The notes under the pieces: generated by a model | Database searches by the model: none | What the model saw: the letters and a program-made list of their open reading frames with translations, nothing else | Told to the model about the DNA's origin: nothing | Assembly: GCF_000524195.1 (NCBI RefSeq) | Contig: NW_020170400.1 | Coordinates: 271,775-329,756, forward strand | Direction of reading: 5' to 3' | From: Echinococcus granulosus | Taxonomy: Eukaryota > Platyhelminthes > Cestoda > Cyclophyllidea > Taeniidae | DNA: 57,982 bases | Made by a program: the position numbers and the translations under genes | Shown: piece after piece, positions 25,238 to 38,400 of the stretch | Position numbering within the stretch: position 1 is the first letter of the stretch | Layout of the letters: each line of letters opens with the position of its first letter

Positions 25238-28200
25238 TTAATCAGCTTTTTGCAAAAGCAGCATGATATGCGTAAAGATAGTTTTTTTTTTTTGTAACAC
25301 CTTAAGCATGATAAGCACAAAACATGCGGACAGACCAATCAGTTTGCGAAGAAGAGGCTCCAATTCAGTCGGTTTTTTAAGGCCCAGAGGTTTACTGCCT
25401 CCTTCTTCAGCTTCTGCTTCACTGTCAATGAAGGCGATAAAATTGCACATCACTTTTCCCGACAGGGCTGCTGTTTGCCAATCAATTCCAGCATAGGTGC
25501 CCATTATATCCACCATTCTGAAGTATTTTAAATGCGAAAATATTTCGGCTTTTTTGTTTTGACCTTGTTCAAGCGGGTTGAATGCGGAATACGGTGAAAT
25601 TTAGGGAGGGCAATCCATGGCTCTGTCAAAAAAGTCATGATCTAACATTCCTACCCGTTAAGGTAAAATCCTTAATGACAGTAAAAGTGTCCCTATTTTA
25701 TGAGTCAGGAAGGGATCTCGCAGCATTTATTGGGAATGGCTCTTCTATGGAGATTAAATAAAAAGCACCCTAGATGAACACATGATCTTTGCCATGTGCA
25801 AAGGCATTGAAGGTATTTGTCAGGCCTTTGAGTGGGAGAATCGCTTACAAGTATCATCAGAATTCCCCTGCAATACATTCTGCACGATTCAAGAGTGGAT
25901 AACCTCTAAATCTTTTGATTGGAATCCTCAAGACTACTGCATTTGGGATGTCGCTGGAAGGTCCACCACCAGAAGTGGCCTTTTAGTCATGTCTAAAACC
26001 GTTTAGTCTTTCCTTGCATCTTCGCTAGCATGGTTAATCGCGCTTTTGAAGACTCGAAACTTCACACTGGTTGCGCCTTAATATCTACCATCAAGGTCAC
26101 GATCGGCATTAATAGAGATTGTATAAAAGGTAAGGCAGTTTAGGATCTGTCTCAATACTGATGGTGGTTTTGGAACAGGGGTAGTTCTCTAATAACCAGC
26201 AATTTCTTGGTTCCAGCTGTCACGTTATTTACCACTCACTTCTGCAGTCCGTCTCGGCGACGAAACACTGAGAGGAAGGTAGGCTCCAGCATGAGGTTGA
26301 TAAGAACTCCCAGCGTGCTGTAGACAATTTCATCGCAAGATTTTAGAAGACTCCAAAAATGATCAATCAGACAGGGGTCGTCAAGATTTGAGCTGATGGA
26401 GCTCACAATAGATGCTCGAATGTCTGTACTTCGAGTCAAATTGCCGAGGACTCGCACAATGTTTAGGGAAGTTTCTTTTTTGTGAGAAAACTTGTTTAAT
26501 AATTTGATGCATTCTAGAAAAAAAGAAAAACTCGTAATCTATACTCGGGTTCTGCTGCTCATTTGGGGAGATCATTAACTTGTAGTGGCCAGATAGGTTT
26601 ATGTTATATTTTTCCCTCCCCTAGGCGTTTTGCCTCCGGAAGCTAAGTAGTCTGGTACTTAGGCAGAACAGGGTGTTCGTTTTAAACGAAAAGATGTGCT
26701 TTTTACAACCAAGAAAAGGTGACAACCATCAATTAGAGGAATGAGAGATGGGGCTGCAGCACAGTAGGAACCTTGTCATCACGTCTCCAAACTGCATCTG
26801 ATCGAGCAGATGGATCCCAACCGCGACTGTTGTTGAACCTTCAGAAAGTACATCATTAATAGTGAACAACTACCTCTAAGGCGCGTCAAATACACGCAAG
26901 GCACTCAACTTGAGGGACTCCAAGGTTCTTCTGCCTCAGCTTGATGGATCAGGAAGTCAGCAGACAGTCCCAACTGCATAGCAAATTGTCATGATTCGCG
27001 TGGCCTTTACAGTATATTGCATGTTATACGGATGGGTGCGAATTTACGGCAAGCCGGGCTTAATATTTAAGGTTGGGAAATTTTCCTAAACGTGAGACCA
27101 GACTCATTTGCCAAGCCATCTTCAAATGCTGTACAAAGAACTACTCGAGAAGTATCCACAGCCGTGGAATCGACTACATGGAAAACAGCCAAATCATTAA
27201 TGTAGGTTGTGTCAAAAATAAAAAGAAATTTTTTGACCACCCGATTTAACCTATTTTTAAGAAGTACCTTGACCAACGTCGGCTTGAAGAGAGAGTAGTT
27301 CTGAGTCTTTCTCCATCGTCATGTAAAAGGTAAGGTTATTCAATCCAGCTAGGCTGTTATTCAAAAGCTCATCATTCGACAATTCAGTGGTCGTTGATAT
27401 GTCTTAAAAGAAAACAAAAAAGTAACATTAGCTGTGGATTTATTTGAGTCTTTTTATAAGGAGAGTTTAAGCCAATTAGCTCAACGGCCAATTAGAAATC
27501 GGCCACAACAATCACTTTGACAATTGGCTTGTCTTGATTGGATCGTTTAGGGTAAACCAATAATAAGCACGTCCGCTTAACAATCGGCACTTTAAAAAGG
27601 ACCTCGAGTACAGCAAGTCAGTCAGTTAACCTATCAGTCGGTAAGTTGTCACAATGTACATGCAACAAGCAAGAGAGGACAACTTGACAGATTACGTCAA
27701 AAACCTCGCAGTTTATGCAAGTGTAAACAGACATCAAAAAGATAATGGATTTTTTCCCAGAATTATGTAGCAATGGATGATTGTGTAAACCATTTCTGGA
27801 AGATGGATTCTGATACGCACTCCTTACTCTCTCTCCTAGGTAAAATTCAACGCTTTTTACCGGATTTGTAAAACAGGCACGATGGGATCGCATCCCCCAG
27901 GATTTCCTCCAAACTTTATAATGCGATCGCGAAAAAAAGAACGAGAGAAAGTGGACAGACAACATTGAAGAGTTCCACATTGATTGGCCCATAACTACGT
28001 GTATAAAGGACGACATGATTTTGACAAGTGTCTACGAGTTGCAAGAAATCCTTTCAGTACACCATACTGACACGTTAAATTAATACAATTGAGACAAATG
28101 GTACGTCAAAACAAGCGCCTTTGGAGGGCTTACATTCTGTTCAATTGGCACATAATTTTTTTATAATGTATATCATAGACCTTTTTTACTTTATCTATGA

Positions 28201-31200
28201 GACGTAATTGCAGAAATGCACTCCTCTTTCGGTAGAAATATACGTTAAAGAAATTCAACTTACTCAACAGCCTGAGTAACATGGAGGTACATTCGGGTGT
28301 GTTCGCGGCCAGAAGGCCTCCCTCCGCCCCCACGCAGGCATTGGCAATGACGCGAGTTAGCTTGACTAACACATCATAAGTTGAGGAATTCGGTCTCGCT
28401 GGAATTGAAAAAGAAAGTGTCCAATTTAAAGGCAGATTACAGACGGAAATCGTCAGTTAAATGCAATTCACTACTAAATTTGCTTTTTCAGTAGCATGGT
28501 CGAAAATTCTTTTCATATTTACAAATGATTGCGTAAAAATCTCTTTACCACAGTAGAATCTCTAAGTTTCTAGGTGTTTCCTAAAGGACATTTTTGTGGG
28601 ACGTTTCCGTGTACTTTCAACTCCTCAGGTTATAAAAAGTAAGCATTTACTGACGTCAAACAGCCTAACTGCTGCTTACTTTTCAACAAGCTTGTTCTTA
28701 GAGGATAATCAAGGGCAACGGCGAAAGATTAAACAAACCGTTTAAAAGCGTTTCAGCATATTTTTGACACAACATGCACATTTTTGCAATGCTTTCTTTG
28801 GAGGAAAATATAGTCCTTCTAGCGGTTTCGCAGCGTGCTGCTACGTTGCCCAGTGCATAGGCGAGACGTAGTACAACGTCCTAAATAAGAAATGTACAAA
28901 CACTTGTACTGAAGTCAATTCTATAGATTGACCTGTAAATCACATCGTACGATTTGGTCCTTGTGCAGGAGAATCAGCCTAACGAAGTCTCGGCAGTATA
29001 ATGAGGAATTCTCTCCTCCAACGAGTTGACAAATAAAACTATGTTCGGTCGCATGTGCAATGGTTCGTGCCCAGTTCAGGAGAATCCGGCGGAAGTCTGC
29101 AGAATTTGACACGGTAGAAGGTGAAACCGAAGATTGGTGTGAAAGGGATTTCAGGACGACTTGAAGAACGCCAGTCTCAACAATGCACAATTTCAAGTTA
29201 CTGACATTTTCAGCAGACGAAGCAACGCAAAATATTTCCGTTATCTGGAGAAGTAGCATTTACAGCATGGAAATGAGCGACACAAGACAGGAACATTAGT
29301 TAAAAAAAAGCTCTCTGAAGGTTTTAATGACGCACGCAAAACCTTTAAAAGTTGGGGCTATTTTGGCGCCAGAGTGATTGACGAACTTATGTACGATGTG
29401 ATATAACAAATGAGTTGCACAGGAGACGAAAGTAATGGAAGTTAATCTGTTCAAACACCCTTATGAACGACCGCATCGTAATGAAGAGGCTTCAAAAAAT
29501 ACCCCCTGGAAGGACTTACTTGTTTACTCTGCTACTTAATTTTAACACAACGCGTAATTAGAGTCATGCAAGTCGGAGAATGTTCTTACAATTTTTTTCG
29601 AAGTAGAAGGCTTTTTTGAAGCAGTTCTTTAAGACACAGTACAAATATTCCAAAAAAGTTTTCTGCAACAAAGTGAATTTCAAGGTCGTTTACAGGTCAC
29701 CTAAGAGATATTTTAGAATAAATAACTCCCTAAACTACTACTGAGGAAATTACAATGACATAATCCGTTGTTCAAATAGCCGGATCATTAAATAAAGTGA
29801 TCATGCATGCCCTACTTAACAACCCGTCGGTGGATGCATGATTTGAAATAGTCACCTGCAGAAGCACATGATGAACCGTCTCCTTTAATGAGTCGCCTCT
29901 GTCCCCATCAAAACTTGGGTTCAAAGTACGGGAGTATAAATCCAGCGCTTGGTGGATGCCGCTTAAGGTGTGCAACAGCTCTGGAGTGCAAAATGCCTCT
30001 CTGGTGATTGCAGATGCAGTGAGAAATTTCACTGCTCCACAAGTGTACAAAAGACTTTCCAACGTCGTAACCATTCCAGCCGTAGTAAGGTTCTCCAGAG
30101 ACGATTCAGAGTCGAGGCCAAATCCATTCAGGAGGCAGACAATAAGACCTCCATTAAAAATTTCGAATCAAAAGGATAACATCATAATTAAAAGTTATGT
30201 AATTCCATCACCAAAACGCTTTAAACTTGCCTGCTTAAGAATATTTGTAAAAATCATATCAATCAAAACTTCTACACTTTGTTATAAAATAAACGTCAAA
30301 TTAGTCATAAATCAACTATTTTTTACTTAAGATGATTTATTGGAGTACTGCTGAAAACAGTAAAGAGAAAGGTGCCTATTATCTCCACCTTACCAACAAA
30401 ATTTCTATCTTGTAAGAAGATTTCATCATTTTTCGCATCCTTTGCAACCCGATAAATAATTTTGCAAATTTTCACTAATTTTGCATCTTTTGGACCTAAC
30501 TTTGAAGAAATCGAAAAAAAATTAGGTCTTTGGAGGCAGGAATCGAACAAATAATAAATCAAACCGAAATTTTGAAGTTAGCCCTATTGAACATCATTAC
30601 CAAAATGCCTAGATTGACCACTTTGAAGTGCACTTCCGCATTCTGGAAAGCCGCTACCCGTAGCAGCGTTTGAATGACTTTGTCTTTCACCTTGGTGGTG
30701 GGATGCATAAAGGCGCTATTTGTTAGCAGCCCATGTAGCTCATCCAGCATCTTGAATAGTTTTTTCACAATAACAGGGGCATTATTTCCTCCTTGATTGG
30801 CGTTTGACTTATCAATTGACTTTAATTCGGAGGTGGCATAATTGAGACCATCAAGGAGTTCATTGAGTGCTTGTTCAGTACATCTTGAAGGTAGGTGAGC
30901 AATTGGCTGAACAGCTTTCTAAAAAAAAAAACAGAGAAACCTTCCGCCTCAATTCACCAAGATATCTTTTTTATGAAACATATTCATTCCTATTTTTAAA
31001 CAAAAGATTTCCTCTTATAGATAAAATCGGGGAAATACTTTTTTTCGTACCGCTGTGGTAAGGCTTCCGCATGATATCCCCTCAACTTTCATTGCCTTCT
31101 CGCCAATAATCGGTGATAAAACTCGAGATCGACATCGACTGGACAAAGTAGTCCTAAATAAAAAGAAAACATGTTTTCTTTTTATTATTTCATAAGTCAT

Positions 31201-34200
31201 TAACCTTTTCCAAAAGAAGGAAAATGAACATGCTTACCGTGACGAGCGTGGTTGTGCCTCCAAAGCTGATTGCTCTAAAAGTCAATTAGAAAAATCTTTT
31301 TTTAAGTTAAAAAGAACTAATAAGTAGACTATTAATCAAAGAAACTTCTGATCCAATCAATGGAGTGAAAAATCGTACCTTTAAACAAATCATCAGAGTA
31401 ACCTCTTGTAGCTGTACCTTCACTGCCTACCTAAATAAAAATCAGCAGTGCATAACAAAGAGACGTTTAATGCCTCGGTATTTATTTTTGACTTTTTTCC
31501 AATAAAACATGCTACTTAAGTAGACAAAAGAGAGCAACGTTTGTTTTAAATGTCTCGCAGCGTGTATGTCTGTCTTTATAAGAGATAACACTGAGTTTCC
31601 TTCACGGATTAGACGGTGGGACCACTTGTTTGAGAGCGGTCTAGCTAAATGGAATGGCATGTAGGGGCTTCATCTTCTACTTTTTAACCTGAAACCATCA
31701 CGAAATCCACAGGACCACACTTTCTCACGAGACAGTGGAGTCCCTGTGACAACACTTTGGTGATCTATTGTCACATTTTGGTATGCGGTAAAGAAGCTGA
31801 TAATGCATGGGACCGATGATTTGTTGAAGTCTGGTGGAAAAGAAAAACCACAGGTGCAAGCGTTTCTAGCTGAAGGTGTTAACCAGCAATTAGTTTAATC
31901 GCCCATTTGCACCTGTAGTCCTCAGTCAAACAAATTTGTAGACCTTCGTGAAGAGCAGCATCCAACTGTCACTCATGATGCAGTTTCCGAGATGTACCAA
32001 CGCCTAACCCAATCTTCGGTCCGTGTTGTGTACCGGTCCAGACAATCTGACCAAAGAAAATATAGCCTGTCCAAATCTGACTCACGTCGCAATAACCAAC
32101 GTTTTGGAGTCAGAAAAAGGGAAACCCCTTCTCTCCTCCACTGTCACTGGAGAACTTTACACTTTGTCCAATGCTGCCGTTACAGAAAATATAGATATCA
32201 ACGGTGCAACAGTGTCGAATAAGTGTGAATTCATTGCGTTGTAGCTAGTAATTCCGCCTTGTTCGCACGGCCTTTCAGCTTTGACGGAAACCTCCAAGTT
32301 CCTCTATAACCGAGTTATGAGCCACCCCTTTCGACATTTTTGATTTGGAAGGGTTCTAAGACGACCCGGAAAGGTACACTGTTAGTACCGGTAAGCAAAC
32401 TAGACCCTAAGGAACATCTTAATTTGTTCGAGTTATCATCACGGAAGGAAGGCGTCTGACGCGGATGGGTAAAGTTGCAGAAGTATTAGGGGAGGAAGGT
32501 AATTTGCACCTGAAGTGGCTTAAAAAGGCTTATTTTGGGACAAAAAGTGGCAAAGGGGGGAAATTATAAAGTACAAGCTCCCTAACTGCTTTACAGCGTG
32601 CTCTTAGATGGACAATGACTGGTATATAAAATGCACTTGATGTGGGGTACTGTCAGATAGACTGTGAGTCGCCGTCCTCCAGTCCTGCTCGTAAAGTGAT
32701 GTATTACTGACTAAGAGAACGGGGATTTACTTATTATCTCTTTCTAACACGCTAAGAGGTGGGATATTTGATTAAAATCTACATCAAACGAAGCAGACTG
32801 CTCACTATCTCGGTCTCTATCTCCGTCTTGACAGTATGGCCTTCAGGTGGTATTTAAAATAAGGGAATTCTGTAATATCAATATAACATCAAATAAAACA
32901 CAGGACAGTTAAAAATCTGTTTCATTTTTTCAAAAGAACAATGTATTTAAAAAGGCATTAGCAGTGGCCGATACGGCTCATGCGGAAACGATGGAGATAG
33001 GGGAGGGTGAATGACAGGTGAACCTGTCTAATCATGCGACCGGCGAATCAAGGGCAGTCAAAAGCAAAGTGTGGCGAAGATGGATTGTGTAGGGGCACAA
33101 ATTTACCATTGCTAGTGTATTAACGTTGGCTGTGGGGCAATTTCATCGTCCATGGTTGCGTGACCTGCATATATGCTCAGCACCAAGGTAAAGTAGTAAG
33201 GAAGTACGAAGTTGAGACGCGAAATGTGGATGCAACTATTCTGTTCGGTCCTAACAACTCTTGTGCATTCGTTGCCTATTGATGAGGAGGTATTCAAGCA
33301 GATGACAAAACGTTATTCTTAGCCTATGCCTCCACAAGCACCATCATTACAACCAAACACGCGTTTTTCATAGTTTCCCAAACACACTCCTAACTTGTTC
33401 CGAAAGGACTGCGTTTCGACCAGACAAGATCGCCTTAACTGGTAAATATTAGAGGGAGCTAAAAGTGCCGATTATCCTCAACTGCATCCGCGGCACTGAC
33501 TACTAAGTGTATCCGTCGCTCAGATGAACATGATCAAGGGAAAATGGAGGCGGTGGAGCCTCCCACTTCCATCACGGAATGCATAACTTTTTGCCGGTAA
33601 GTGATAGGAGGTATGAGGTATTGCATTTATTCTACCACAAATAAGATTTTCTTTAGGTTAATTCACTACTACGTCTAATTGTTCCTCAAAAAAGAGTTCT
33701 TGTGCACACCTTAAAGAGCTCTCAGCCATTTTGTTCTTAGTAGGAAGGCCATAAATAGTGAGTTTGTTCATCTGAAGCGCCTCAGTCGTCAAGAACTGGA
33801 GTAGTAGTGTGTGGTAACTAAGAGGTGTACTGTCTGAAATACAAGACACTTTGCCCATTACAGGTTAATCAGGCAGTTTGTCAGCAAATAAAAGTTTACA
33901 TTTGAAGCACACTGTCACGAATCAGGGGATTTGCCAAACCTCTACCACTTTTACAGCTAACATTGCGTGAAAACAACTAGTCTCCTCGCCCATCTTGCAT
34001 CGTACCAACTTTTTCTAAAAGATTAATCTAGAAAATTTTATTGCGTTATAGTGACACACATATTTCGAATATCAAGACAGGTAATATTTGCCTAAGTGGG
34101 ATGTCTGTTCAACTGGATTTCACGAAAAAGGAGGCCAACTATGAGCCTAAAAAATTAACTAAATTCTCACATTTACTGATTTTCAAAAAAGTAAATAATT

Positions 34201-34505
34201 TTGTCCAATTAGCAAACATCACAAAGAGACGTCAAATACGTGATCGAAGAACACACTTGCGTAAATTCACCGTCGCTGGAGACGATAGTGGAAGTAGTGG
34301 GTGGACGTGAGTTTGGATCTTTGAGGTAAGTAAAGAGATGACGTGCCTTCGGTCTCGGTGTGAATGGACGTCGTGTACCGCTAGTCTGCAGCCAATCGCG
34401 ACATTCGCGAACGATCGCTGAAGGTGTGATCTGTTTTGACGGCGGTAAATAAAAAGGACGCGGAGAGGACTGAGATCCAGCTCTGTGACTACTAGGTACT
34501 TCCAT
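25238..34505 (-). CDS. ARMC2: armadillo repeat-containing protein 2
   Basis: ARMC2 is needed for sperm-flagellum axoneme assembly in mammals. Minus-strand exons: 34505-34271, 33833-33673, 31430-31379, 31274-31238 (37 bases), 31153-31051, 30918-30601, 30499-30394, 30148-29816, probably 29662-29590, then 29244-28951, 28880-28739, 28398-28264, 27402-27268, 26513-26240, 25518-25238; about 890 residues against 867 in human. The N-terminus has PFYLPPSKQITPSAIV and RRPFTP, as in human ARMC2. Armadillo segments include VVLRLAYALGNVAAR, LVKLTRVIANACVGAEGG, LLNNSLAGLNNLTFY and IVRVLGNLTRSTDIR. The last exon has the family's DWQ..ALSGKVMCNF motif. Phases agree everywhere except around 29662-29590, one base short at an adenine run. 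The final C-terminus differs from human and may have another exon. Introns hold a possible pseudogene (31803-32223) and a repeat copy. Confidence 0.92.
26622..26665 (+). repeat. short dispersed repeat, copy 3 (weaker)
   Basis: The core ggcgttttgcctccgg.agc.aagtagtctgg resembles copies 1 and 2 over about 35 bases. It lies in an ARMC2 intron. Confidence 0.3.
31803..32223 (+). pseudogene. broken coding-like stretch inside an ARMC2 intron
   Basis: On the strand opposite ARMC2, codon-like sequence runs in pieces. An ATG frame from 31803 ends at a TAA near 31897. A second frame then covers about 31920-32030 (with LREEQHPTVTHDAVSEMYQR). Sense-like sequence continues from about 32023 to 32223 in another frame (with NLTHVAITNVLESEKGK). 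The compositions look like one former protein interrupted by a stop and a frameshift, so I call it a possible processed pseudogene or transposon remnant. I do not recognise the protein, and the joins could be coincidental. Confidence 0.3.
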
Positions 34506-35431
34506 CTTACAACAAACGCTTTGCTGTCATATAAAATATAAATATCATTAAAAGCAAGTGCAGTACATATTTGTGGGCCTATTCAAACTGTAATTCATAA
34601 AATTGGGCGCAAAAAAACCGCAACAGTGTCGAATAACTTAGGAATAGAGGGTAGTGTAAAAATAAACTTCAGCTAATGGTAAAAGTCCAAATGCGTACAA
34701 AAATTGCAAAAATATTGTCCTTCTTAGACAAGGCTCAAGCTAGAAATTGGAATGAAAAAATATATCATGGCAATGTTAAAAACAGGTCAAGGGTATGGAA
34801 CTAAGCCCTTGCTTATTCCATCAAATCTTAAGCGTAAATGTGTAAATAAACAGTAGAATACTTAAAAACCAAATGACAAACTTAACATAAAAACGAAGCA
34901 ACTGCAGTAGATACTAGATTTAGTCAAACGCTGCATTTTAAAATGCCGCTCAAAAAATAAATTAAACACCTGTGACAGCCTTCCCATTTTTCTATAAAAT
35001 GTTATAATAAAATCATTATTTATTTTTTATTCTAGCATATATATGTTTAAGTTGTTGATAATAGTGATTGTAATACTGTTTTTATAAATCTCAAGGTCGT
35101 AACAGCAGTGCAGTTAAACCTGATGTTACTACAACATCGAATCTGCATTTGAGACACTAAGGACAGTATGTATATGGTTTGTACTAGCTTTAAAGCATTC
35201 TACTTTAAAAACCTCGCAATAATTTTGCAAAGGCTCGTGCAATCTTTCCTAACATTCCATATGGTACTGCGAGGCAGTGATAGTCTTTCAGGGTTTATAA
35301 AAGTGCCAATTAGAGCTTTTAGCGGTAAAAAGACTTTATTAATACTTGTGAGTTTAGGTTTTGCAGTGGATTTATCTTCTAAACCTATTATTATCTCTTT
35401 AACGCGTCCTATTTTATACTTTGGTTAAGAG
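34506..35431. promoter_or_regulatory. shared upstream region of ARMC2 and LRRC34
   Basis: About 925 AT-rich bases lie between the divergent ATGs of ARMC2 (34505, minus) and LRRC34 (35432, plus). It is a natural candidate bidirectional promoter for two cilium/sperm genes. A half site like the RFX X-box (tcatggcaatg near 34765) is present but incomplete, so I do not call it. The open frame at 35168-35428 is not supported. Confidence 0.4.
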
Positions 35432-38400
35432 ATGGCTATCACTTTTACAAAGAAGGTCGGAAAGTTGTGCTGTTTAAATGCCCTCATTCAGTCCTTCCTC
35501 AGCTCTCAGTATGATTCCACCCAAAAAGCCCCAGAATTCATTCTTAAAATGATGCAAAAGGAATTAAACTACAATAAAGGGTATTGGCTTATTTTTTGCT
35601 TATAATCTTGCCCTTTTTGTTAGTTAGAATAATTTCAATTTCTAATTTGCATACCAAAATTAAAAAGCCAAACATTAATAAAATTTTGGATAACTTAAAC
35701 TTTTTTTTAAAGGTTGGAAGACTTTGAATGGGTCTACCTAAAACTCTGCGGAAACAATGCACTTGAGAAAGCCTGTCGTTTACGGGACCATGATATCACT
35801 TCCCTTTGCGCGTCATTGCTTAATGTGCCTATTATAAACAGTCTAGACTTGCGCTTCAACCAAATTACAGACGATGGTGCTATTGCGCTGGCCAATTATC
35901 TCAAAGTAAGATTAGGCTTTTGATTTCTAAATTTGTTTCTCCCTTGCCACAAACACATAAAACCTGGGTCTGAATTACTACTAGTTGACACAAAGAACAA
36001 TGCCTGCAAGTTAGTAGCATTTAAAAAAAATTATATTTTATTCTGAATATTTCAAGGTGGAAATTCTAAAACCAAGATTTACAGCTAACTAAAGTAAAAT
36101 TGCCTGGCCTTTTAACTACCTACTGATTCATTATTAATATTTTTTGGTTTTACTTGATTTTTTTGACAATTTTTTCCCATTGAAGAAAGACAGATGCCTG
36201 AAGGAACTCAATTTAACTGGAAATAATATCATGGAACGAGGAGCTCAAGAGATTGGTGAAGGTTTGAAGGTACTTTCTCATAATTTTACAATTACTAAGT
36301 ACCGGGCCAAATTAATAGGAATAAACGCGTAACCCACAAACTAAACGGTTTGTAAATAATTCAAAATAAAAAGCCACTTTACATTGCTACTTAGCTGTGA
36401 ATTTAAAATAATGCCTACATGCATCAAACTAGCAGACATCAGCCTGGCACTGGTGTGTTGCAGATGAATCGAACATTGGAACGCTTAAAATTGACTGGGA
36501 ATCCAATTGGTCGCGCAGGCGGAATTGCCTTAGCTCGGGGCCTTCTACGGAACACCACAATTACACAGCTAGATGTTGGTGAATGCGATTTGGTAAGCCT
36601 CATTTGCATTCATTTCTGTCCCTTTTAAGCGGGTGGTATTTGCCTATTATTTATGCAATAATTTCATCCGTTACTAATTTCTGCGAAAAGCTATCTGTTT
36701 TTTTATTATAAAGGAGATCTCTAGTGCAATAGCCTTTTCAACAGTGCTTCGAACAAACAATACCATTGACTACTTCAGTATGGATCGCCTTATCCTCTTC
36801 ACCCGTCAGGAAGAGCAGACGGTCCAAATATGTGAAATGTTACGTGTAAGTTGCACAAGGTACTATCTTTTAGGTTATTGCTTTTTCATGCTATTTTACC
36901 ACTTAAAATGAATTGACAGGTGCAAATGCTTGGAAATGCTCGTTTTTGTAATGCAAAAATTACGGCAAAATTGTCTTAGTGTAGTACTTTTCCCCTTTAT
37001 CTTACAGGTAATAAAGACGGATTTGAGGGGTTTGAAACCTTTAAATTTCCACTTATTGCAACAGTTTTCACCTCATTTAATGTGCAATGACTGTTTTCCC
37101 ATTAAACATGCTTCATCGGTTGCACTACTGAATACTTGCACGAGTAGTATAATTGAGGAACTTTCTGTGCTTATCTCACAAAACAAATTGGTTTTCTTCT
37201 ACTTTGTATTGAATAAAAATGTCAAATATTTAGCCATTCCACAAAACCGATTTACTTGCTTGCAACATTTACAATTCGACTCTGTAGGCAACCGCATAAT
37301 CAGGTGGCGGTAGGAATAAATTGCCCGTTATTTTCACGAAAGTATTGGTTCTTAAACTTGACATCTGTGCTCACACAAATTACTCTCCTGGCAATTTTTC
37401 ACCCATTTTGGAGGAAAAGACATGAAGAAAATTGGCGATTTCTTTATTTTGCATAGATGAATACCAATTTGAAGGAGTTACACCTATCCAGATGCAATAT
37501 GCGCGATTATGGCGCTGAACGCGTGGTCGAAGCCCTTGAGGCGAACAAGACCCTCCAAGTCCTGGACCTGAGTGCGTAAGTCACCCAAGACGCAAGATTA
37601 TGATCGTGAAATTTTTTATGTTCTGTCTCTTGTAAGCTGTGCGTTCCAATTCAAGCTTCTAGATGGTGCGTATATTTGCTGTGACGTTCCAAAATAATTC
37701 ACAGATTTGTGAATTGCTTTATTTAAGAATACTAATAAGCAACAAAGGCCAAAAGTGGCTCAACACCATATACGTTTGGAATGTGTTGTTTAAATCTACT
37801 TTCATGTCTCCAAGTTGTTACATCAGCACATCACTATGACAGCAAAAAAACTAGCGAGGGTAGAAGTAAAGGCTTCCTGCTGGTGTATTTTGTAAATAAC
37901 TATAAGATTAAATACTTACGGAGGAATTCTAATTTCTATTTCAATTACACTGCGTTCATCGACGATTTTTTTTCAAAATACTCGCCTGGAATAAAGAAGG
38001 GATTTCGTGACGTAACAAGTAGTAGTATGCCCTTGATTTGCCAACTGAAATAATCGCCTTCACGGTCTCTGAACTGTTTTAATACGGAACTTGTATCTTT
38101 TCTAGCAAATTGAACTTTAAAAGCTAGCAATCTTTTGAGTGTCAAAAGCATGACTACCAGGTCCACACACCGATGAAGGTGAAGATGAAGCAGTACCACT
38201 CTTTCTTTCATCCTAAATGGTAAATCTTCTCAAAAGTGACAAGAAGTTTTTTTTACGGCCGCATGAGAAGGAGATGGTAACGGTGTTGGAGACGTATCTT
38301 GAGAAGTACTTTTGCACACCTACAAGCCGTATTGTATCGAGTAGGTAGACCTTTGGCATAATTGTTCGGTCTTCAGCCGCAGTCCACCGCTACGAATCAG

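Noticed and set aside
27618..28016. 132-codon minus-strand frame between ARMC2 exons
   Set aside because: It lies in the intron 27403-28263, does not join in phase to either neighbour, and resembles no ARMC2 segment. A repeat fragment is possible.
34760..34775. RFX X-box-like half site between ARMC2 and LRRC34
   Set aside because: Only one half resembles the motif; too weak to call in an AT-rich interval.
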